Source of the DNA: Bacteroidales bacterium UBA3623
GTDB taxonomy: Bacteria > Bacteroidota > Bacteroidia > Bacteroidales > UBA932
Assembly (NCBI GenBank): GCA_002373715.1
Contig: DFLI01000015.1
Coordinates: 1 to 9,484, forward strand
Direction of reading: 5' to 3'
Length of the DNA stretch: 9,484 bases
Shown here one piece after another: positions 5,918 through 9,484 of this stretch. The notes under the pieces are model-generated. The model searched no databases. It worked only from the letters and a program-made list of their open reading frames with translations, and was not told the origin of the DNA. The first letter of the stretch is position 1, and the number at the start of each line of letters is the position of its first letter. A program made the position numbers and the translations under genes.

Positions 5918-6867
5918 AGTATATCGTCGGTCAAAGTCAAAATCAGTTCCATGTCTTCCGCCCCATAGCGCTGGTCGCAGATGAGGGAAAGTTCGCGGCC
6001 CCCCAGGTCCGTTCCCGGCCAGTGCACGGGGCAGTATACCTCGTGGGCAAACAAATGCCGGCGCAACTGGTCCCGCTTCTCGCTAAGGATGGGCAGAAAC
6101 AGCGGAACCTGGCCCTGGGAGGGCTCCAGAAGGGGTTTTACACCCATGGCACGAAGTCCTTCCTGCAGGAGGGAGGCATTGGCCAGGCGCTGGCGGGCCA
6201 CATCCTCTTTGTCTACAGCCTGCCACAGTGCAGCACCGGCAGCACTCATGGCGGCTTCATATTCCAAGTCTATGCGCTGCTCTCCTTCCTCCAGAAGAGC
6301 CAGATAAACCTTGTCGTCGGTCTGGGGCGTTCGGCCGGCCTTCAGCTGAGCACCTTCCACTTTGAGGGCGGCGAAAGTATTCTCACAGCCGGCCTCCGGC
6401 AGGGGGGCCGATGAACGGGCAAGACCTCCGTCCGGAACGGCGAAGCATTTCCGCAGACTGGTGAAGGAATAAGGGGCCTCACTGCCCGAGGCAAAGGCAT
6501 AATAGGCCTGTACGTCGTCTTCGATAAGCGTTATGCCGGGGAAAGCCTCCCGAAGCGCCCGAATCTGCGGCCCACAATCCACCATTCCAAAGTAGTTCAC
6601 CACCAGAATAGCATCTCCCTTCCGGGCCTCAACGCTTTCCAAGCAGGCCTCCATAGTTTCTGTAAGCGAATAGTGCGCTACCTTCCAGCCAGCCTTCACA
6701 GCCGCCTCAACCACGCTGGAGCAAATCCAGGAAGGCAGCCATAAAGTAGCCGGAGCCCCCAGGGAACGGAGAATTTGATACAGGGCCGCCCGTCCCGATG
6801 CATAAGCACCCGGAAGCACCGCCCCGCCGGAAGGAATCCGGCCTATTTCAAATTCACCGCCGATCAT
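5914..6867 (-). CDS. Short DegT/DnrJ-like aminotransferase-fold protein, function unknown
   Basis: The 317-residue protein resembles PLP-dependent sugar aminotransferases of the DegT type but is shorter than the usual 360-400 residues. Seen features are ASGRAALYQIL (23-33) near the cofactor phosphate site, LWLPSWICSSVVEAA (42-56), VVNYFGMVD (89-97), LIEDDVQAYYAF (114-125) with an Asp (117 or 118) expected to contact the PLP ring nitrogen, and SFTSLRKCFAVPDGG (134-148) with Lys140 in the position of the Schiff-base lysine. The key residues thus look retained, so it need not be inactive. LegC already supplies the C4 amination for the pathway, so a second enzyme suggests another amino group or a different reaction. 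It is coupled to neuC by TAATG and to the acyltransferase gene by ATGA, which suggests that it and the acyltransferase work as a pair. I cannot assign a substrate. Confidence 0.7.
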   Translation of the reverse strand: MIGGEFEIGRIPSGGAVLPGAYASGRAALYQILRSLGAPATLWLPSWICSSVVEAAVKAGWKVAHYSLTETMEACLESVEARKGDAILVVNYFGMVDCGPQIRALREAFPGITLIEDDVQAYYAFASGSEAPYSFTSLRKCFAVPDGGLARSSAPLPEAGCENTFAALKVEGAQLKAGRTPQTDDKVYLALLEEGEQRIDLEYEAAMSAAGAALWQAVDKEDVARQRLANASLLQEGLRAMGVKPLLEPSQGQVPLFLPILSEKRDQLRRHLFAHEVYCPVHWPGTDLGGRELSLICDQRYGAEDMELILTLTDDIL

Positions 6868-7964
6868 TATTTATTCAACCATTCCTTGATATGGGCCACC
6901 ACCTTGGCAGAGGTATTGCCGTCTCCGTACCAGGTATCCCATACCCGTTTGAGGGAAATCTGCGTCCATGCCTGCGGAAGCTCTTCTGCGCTGTCCAGGT
7001 GCAGGACATTGGCGCAAAGGTGCCGGCCTTTCTGACGGTTCCCCACATCCAGCGAGGGCGTTCCGAAGAACGGGGCCTCCACAATGCCGCTGGACGAATT
7101 GCCCACGCAGAAGTAACTCTCTTTGAGCAGGCTCAGGAAACGAAGCTGTCCCAGCGAAGAATACAGGTGCAAGCGCTTGCCGGCACGGCTTTCCAGAAGG
7201 GTGTTGATAAGGGCTCCGCCAAAGTCTGCGTTGGCGCGGGTGGCCACGCATTCCACGTCCGGTTGGGCTTCCAGGAAATCCAGGATGGTCTTTACATTAG
7301 CCAGGTCCTTGTCTATGCTTCCGCGCGTTTCGGGATGGTAGGTAAGCGACACCCAGCGTTTGGCTGGGTCCAGGCCCAAATCGGCCGAGAGGGCCTCTCT
7401 CTCCAGAAGCTTCAACCTCTTGCACTGCTCCAGGCCAGGTTCTCCCACCGTCCATACATTCTCAAAACTTCCCCGCATTCTTACAATCCGCTGGGCCGAT
7501 TCTTCCACCCCCGGGAAATGCAGGGTGGCCAGCATGGTGACGGCATTGCGAATTTCGTTGTCAATGGCTCCCTCGGTAATGTCTCCCCCCGAGAAATGGG
7601 CAATGGGAATGCCCATCACCGTAGCGGTGCTGCAGATGGGAAGCAGTTCGTAACGGTCTCCCAGCACTACCAGCAAATCCGGCTGCAGGAGTCCCAGGGC
7701 TGCGGCCAAGCCATCCGCGCAGCGGCTCATCGAGCGCACGATGCCTTCCCTGGACTGCACGTCCAGTTGCATGGGCACCTTGGCGGCGATGGGGTAACCG
7801 TCGGCCTCTATCTGTTTCCAGGTTTCTCCGAAGGCGGGTTCCAGGTGGGCTCCCGTAACTATGAGCTGCAGCTCCAGCTCAGGGTCCCTTTGAACGGCAT
7901 CAATGGACCAGCGGAGCAGGCCGTATTCGGCCCGGGTGGCGGTTACAAAGGCTATCTTTTTCAT
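6867..7964 (-). CDS. neuC: Hydrolysing NDP-N-acylhexosamine 2-epimerase (NeuC/LegG family)
   Basis: Family members hydrolyse a UDP- or GDP-linked N-acetyl amino sugar and invert C2, releasing the free sugar that NeuB-type synthases condense with PEP. The 365-residue product shows VTATRAEYGLL (7-17), VVLGDRYELLP (99-109), AHFSGGDITEGAIDNEIR (122-139), YHPETRG (209-215) and CVGNSSSGIVEAPFFGTP (286-303) followed by VGNRQKGRH (307-315). These are hallmark NeuC motifs. It starts inside the legC stop (ATGA), and its TAA shares a base with the next ATG (TAATG). NeuC (UDP-GlcNAc to ManNAc) and LegG (GDP-linked diacetamido sugar) share these motifs. The upstream dehydratase and LegC and the downstream PtmE-like enzyme favour the LegG role with a GDP-linked substrate. 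Confidence 0.93.
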   Translation of the reverse strand: MKKIAFVTATRAEYGLLRWSIDAVQRDPELELQLIVTGAHLEPAFGETWKQIEADGYPIAAKVPMQLDVQSREGIVRSMSRCADGLAAALGLLQPDLLVVLGDRYELLPICSTATVMGIPIAHFSGGDITEGAIDNEIRNAVTMLATLHFPGVEESAQRIVRMRGSFENVWTVGEPGLEQCKRLKLLEREALSADLGLDPAKRWVSLTYHPETRGSIDKDLANVKTILDFLEAQPDVECVATRANADFGGALINTLLESRAGKRLHLYSSLGQLRFLSLLKESYFCVGNSSSGIVEAPFFGTPSLDVGNRQKGRHLCANVLHLDSAEELPQAWTQISLKRVWDTWYGDGNTSAKVVAHIKEWLNK

Positions 7965-9109
7965 ACGCGGGCGCTACTGGGAAGGTTTACTATGCGGTCG
8001 GCCAGCCAGCGGGAATGCTCCTGACCGTCTTTTTCAAAGTTCTCGAACATAGGGAGATCCGTCATCAGCTCCCACACCGGGCGCGTCATTACGCCGTGGT
8101 CGTTGGTATAGGTAAGGAACGCATCCCGCTCCTCCCGAGAGGGCAGAAGCACGGCATTGAGCCAGTAATTGGAATAGCAGTCCTTGGCCTCGTGGAAGAA
8201 AGTAATGCCTGAACGGCCGGCGAAGAAACGCTCATAGGCCGTAGCCACTTCCCGTTTGCTCTGAATCATCTTGTCCAGATTCTCCAGCTGGGCGCAACCC
8301 AGTGCCGCATTGATATTGGGCATGCGGTAATTATAACCGATAGCGTCGTGGCGGAACTCCCAGCGATGCGGCACCTTGGCCTGGGTGGTAAGATGCTTGG
8401 CGCGGGCACCCAGTTCCTCGTCCTGGAATAGAATCATTCCGCCTCCTCCTGTGGTGATGGTCTTGTTGCCATTGAAGCTGAGGGCTCCCACCTTGCCGAA
8501 AGTACCGGTATGGCGGCCCTTGTAGCGGCTTCCAATGCTCTCGGCGGCATCTTCCACCAGTTCAATGTGCCACTCCTCGCAAAGGGCCGATATTTCCTCT
8601 ATGCGCACGGGATGGCCAAAGGTATGCATGGGCACGCAGGCCTTCACACGGCGGCCGGTGCGGCGGTTGTAGCAGGCCCCATCCTTCACTTCAGCGTTCT
8701 TCTCCAGCCAGGCTTTCATAGCATCAGGGGAAAGTCCCAGCGTCTGAAGGTCTACGTCAATGAACACCGGATAGGCGCCGATATAGGCAATGGCATTACA
8801 GGTGGCAATGAAGGTAAGGGACTGGGTGAGGACCTCGTCTCCCCTCTCTACTCCAACCAGCATCATGGCCATGTGCAGGGCATTGGTTCCGTTTACGCAA
8901 ACCACCGCACGGGTGGCTCCGGTATACTGGGCAATATCCTTCTCAAAGCGGTCTACATAGGCGCCCACGCTGGAAACGAAGGTGCTGTCTATGCAGTCTT
9001 CCAGGTACTTCTTCTCGTTACCCACAAAGCGAGGAACGCTAAGCGGCACAAAGTCAGGGGTGCCATACAGCTGGTGAACGAAATCGGTTATTTCCTTGTA
9101 ATCCTTCAT
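7961..9109 (-). CDS. legC: LegC-family PLP-dependent sugar aminotransferase
   Basis: This is a DegT/DnrJ/EryC1/StrS aminotransferase that adds an amino group at C4 of a 4-keto-6-deoxy amino sugar. Starting at 9109 it has 382 residues, normal for the family. The frame stays open farther upstream, but that extension overlaps the preceding gene and has no family-like sequence. Features include VPRFVGNEKKYLEDCIDSTF (25-44), VNGTNALHMAM (72-82), CVPMHTFGHPV (158-168), Asp187 in ELVEDAAES, which pairs with the PLP ring, and SFNGNKTITTGGGG (211-224) with the Schiff-base Lys216. The CVPMHTFGHP segment and its position next to a neuC-type gene are typical of LegC proteins. It follows the dehydratase gene after 4 nt and overlaps neuC by ATGA. 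No damage seen. Confidence 0.93.
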   Translation of the reverse strand: MKDYKEITDFVHQLYGTPDFVPLSVPRFVGNEKKYLEDCIDSTFVSSVGAYVDRFEKDIAQYTGATRAVVCVNGTNALHMAMMLVGVERGDEVLTQSLTFIATCNAIAYIGAYPVFIDVDLQTLGLSPDAMKAWLEKNAEVKDGACYNRRTGRRVKACVPMHTFGHPVRIEEISALCEEWHIELVEDAAESIGSRYKGRHTGTFGKVGALSFNGNKTITTGGGGMILFQDEELGARAKHLTTQAKVPHRWEFRHDAIGYNYRMPNINAALGCAQLENLDKMIQSKREVATAYERFFAGRSGITFFHEAKDCYSNYWLNAVLLPSREERDAFLTYTNDHGVMTRPVWELMTDLPMFENFEKDGQEHSRWLADRIVNLPSSARV

Positions 9110-9113
9110 AGCT

Positions 9114-9484
9114 TTACATTTTCTGATCCAGGTTGCGGCCCTTCTCCTGATGCTGGAAATTGGGCAGGAACTCCTTGAGGGCGGCCACCACCTGCTCCTT
9201 GGTAAAGGCGGGGTTGTGAAGCAAAGCCTGCAGGCTGTCCAGGAAGGCATACACCTGCTCGGGAGCCTTGCGGGGGCTTTCTTCAATGACTCCCAAACTG
9301 CCGAAACGCTCCAGGTTCACCTTTTCCCCTTCTACATAAAACTCTTCATAAGCCTTCTCTCCCGTGGTGTCGCTAGGGGCATAGAATACCGGCCAGCGAG
9401 TGCTGTCCAAGGGCATGCCGGCCGCATAATCTCGGGCATCTTTCTCATTGGAGAAGGCCTGCTTTTCCAGGCCCTGCGCCTGCA
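9114..9484 (-). CDS. NDP-N-acetylhexosamine 4,6-dehydratase, C-terminal part (cut by window edge)
   Basis: The last 123 codons of a gene entering from the right edge are visible, ending at TAA 9116-9114. The readable end includes LEKQAFSNEKDARDY (about 23 to 38 residues in from the edge side of the fragment), then WPVFYAPSDTTGEKAYEEFY and VNLERFGSLGVI. The SDTTGEKxxEEFY and RFxxxGVI pattern is typical of the C-terminus of polysaccharide-type UDP-GlcNAc 4,6-dehydratases (FlaA1/CapD-like SDR) that precede legC in many nonulosonic acid clusters. The enzyme would form the 4-keto-6-deoxy sugar that LegC aminates. The Rossmann and catalytic parts are outside the window, so the exact type (LegB-like GDP-sugar versus UDP-sugar dehydratase) is open. 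Confidence 0.8.
   Translation of the reverse strand, partial: QAQGLEKQAFSNEKDARDYAAGMPLDSTRWPVFYAPSDTTGEKAYEEFYVEGEKVNLERFGSLGVIEESPRKAPEQVYAFLDSLQALLHNPAFTKEQVVAALKEFLPNFQHQEKGRNLDQKM

Larger units (their letters stand above)
2175..9484 (-). other. Nonulosonic (legionaminic-type) acid biosynthesis operon, 8 genes, 5' end outside window
   Basis: Eight minus-strand genes follow each other without room for internal promoters or terminators. The junctions are a 4-nt gap (dehydratase/legC), ATGA (legC/neuC), TAATG (neuC/DegT-like), ATGA (DegT-like/acyltransferase), a 23- to 32-nt overlap (acyltransferase/neuB), ATGA (neuB/neuA) and ATGA (neuA/ptmE). A single polycistronic transcript with coupled translation is the simplest reading. 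The set of families matches the GDP-linked legionaminic acid route. The promoter must lie beyond the right edge. Confidence 0.8.

Noticed and set aside
6798..8024. A 408-codon open frame on the plus strand, antisense to neuC
   Set aside because: It is a shadow of a well-supported neuC gene, with no recognisable domain and no promoter. The plus-strand open frames at 3931-4902 and 4736-5641 are rejected for the same reason.
9110..9286. A longer legC start giving 59 extra N-terminal residues
   Set aside because: The extension is Arg/Pro/Ser-rich and overlaps the in-frame C-terminus of the dehydratase; LegC-like sequence begins at the Met at 9109.
1..9484. tRNA or rRNA genes, CRISPR arrays, insertion sequences, phage attachment sites
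   Set aside because: No cloverleaf-like segments, regularly spaced repeats, transposase motifs or terminal inverted repeats were seen on either strand; almost all sequence is accounted for by the listed genes.

Overview
The window looks like part of a surface-polysaccharide locus of a member of the Bacteroidota, most likely Bacteroidales. Three things point there: TAnnTTTG-type promoter boxes placed directly before start codons, no clear Shine-Dalgarno sites, and Bacteroidota-like versions of the Kdo transferase (GT30), RmlC/RmlD and LegC families. The DNA is visibly GC-rich (my impression is the mid to upper fifties in percent; not counted). It is densely coding, with one real intergenic gap (821-993).

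Layout, left to right. At 1-820 on the minus strand lie the end of the window's dTDP-L-rhamnose genes: rmlC, then rmlD running off the left edge, joined by an ATGA overlap. The 173-bp gap at 821-993 holds two divergent promoter boxes and what appears to be a scar of lost O-acetylation genes: an MBOAT-like fragment joined out of frame to an SGNH-hydrolase-like C-terminus. On the plus strand, 994-2178 encodes a divergent WaaA/KdtA-family (Kdo transferase, GT30) protein. Its stop codon overlaps that of the convergent operon by 4 bp.

From 2175 to the right edge all genes are on the minus strand and form one tightly packed operon, read from right to left: a 4,6-dehydratase (C-terminus only), LegC aminotransferase, NeuC/LegG 2-epimerase, a short DegT-like aminotransferase-fold protein, a FemAB/GNAT-like acyltransferase, NeuB/LegI synthase, NeuA/LegF CMP-sugar synthetase and a PtmE-like CBS-domain nucleotidyltransferase. 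Successive genes share 4-base ATGA overlaps, a TAATG junction or a 4-nt gap. The one exception is the acyltransferase/neuB junction, with a longer overlap.

Working together, these enzymes fit synthesis of a CMP-activated legionaminic-acid-type nonulosonic acid by the GDP-sugar route described in Campylobacter jejuni: hexosamine-1-phosphate activation (PtmE), 4,6-dehydration, C4 amination (LegC), N-acylation, hydrolysis with 2-epimerisation (LegG), condensation with phosphoenolpyruvate (LegI) and CMP activation (LegF). A recognisable LegH N-acetyltransferase is not seen in the window. The FemAB/GNAT-like protein occupies a place where it could supply that or another N-acylation. Points most worth checking are the acyltransferase plus DegT-like pair, the divergent anchorless WaaA-like protein facing a CMP-nonulosonate operon, and the gene scar in the only gap.
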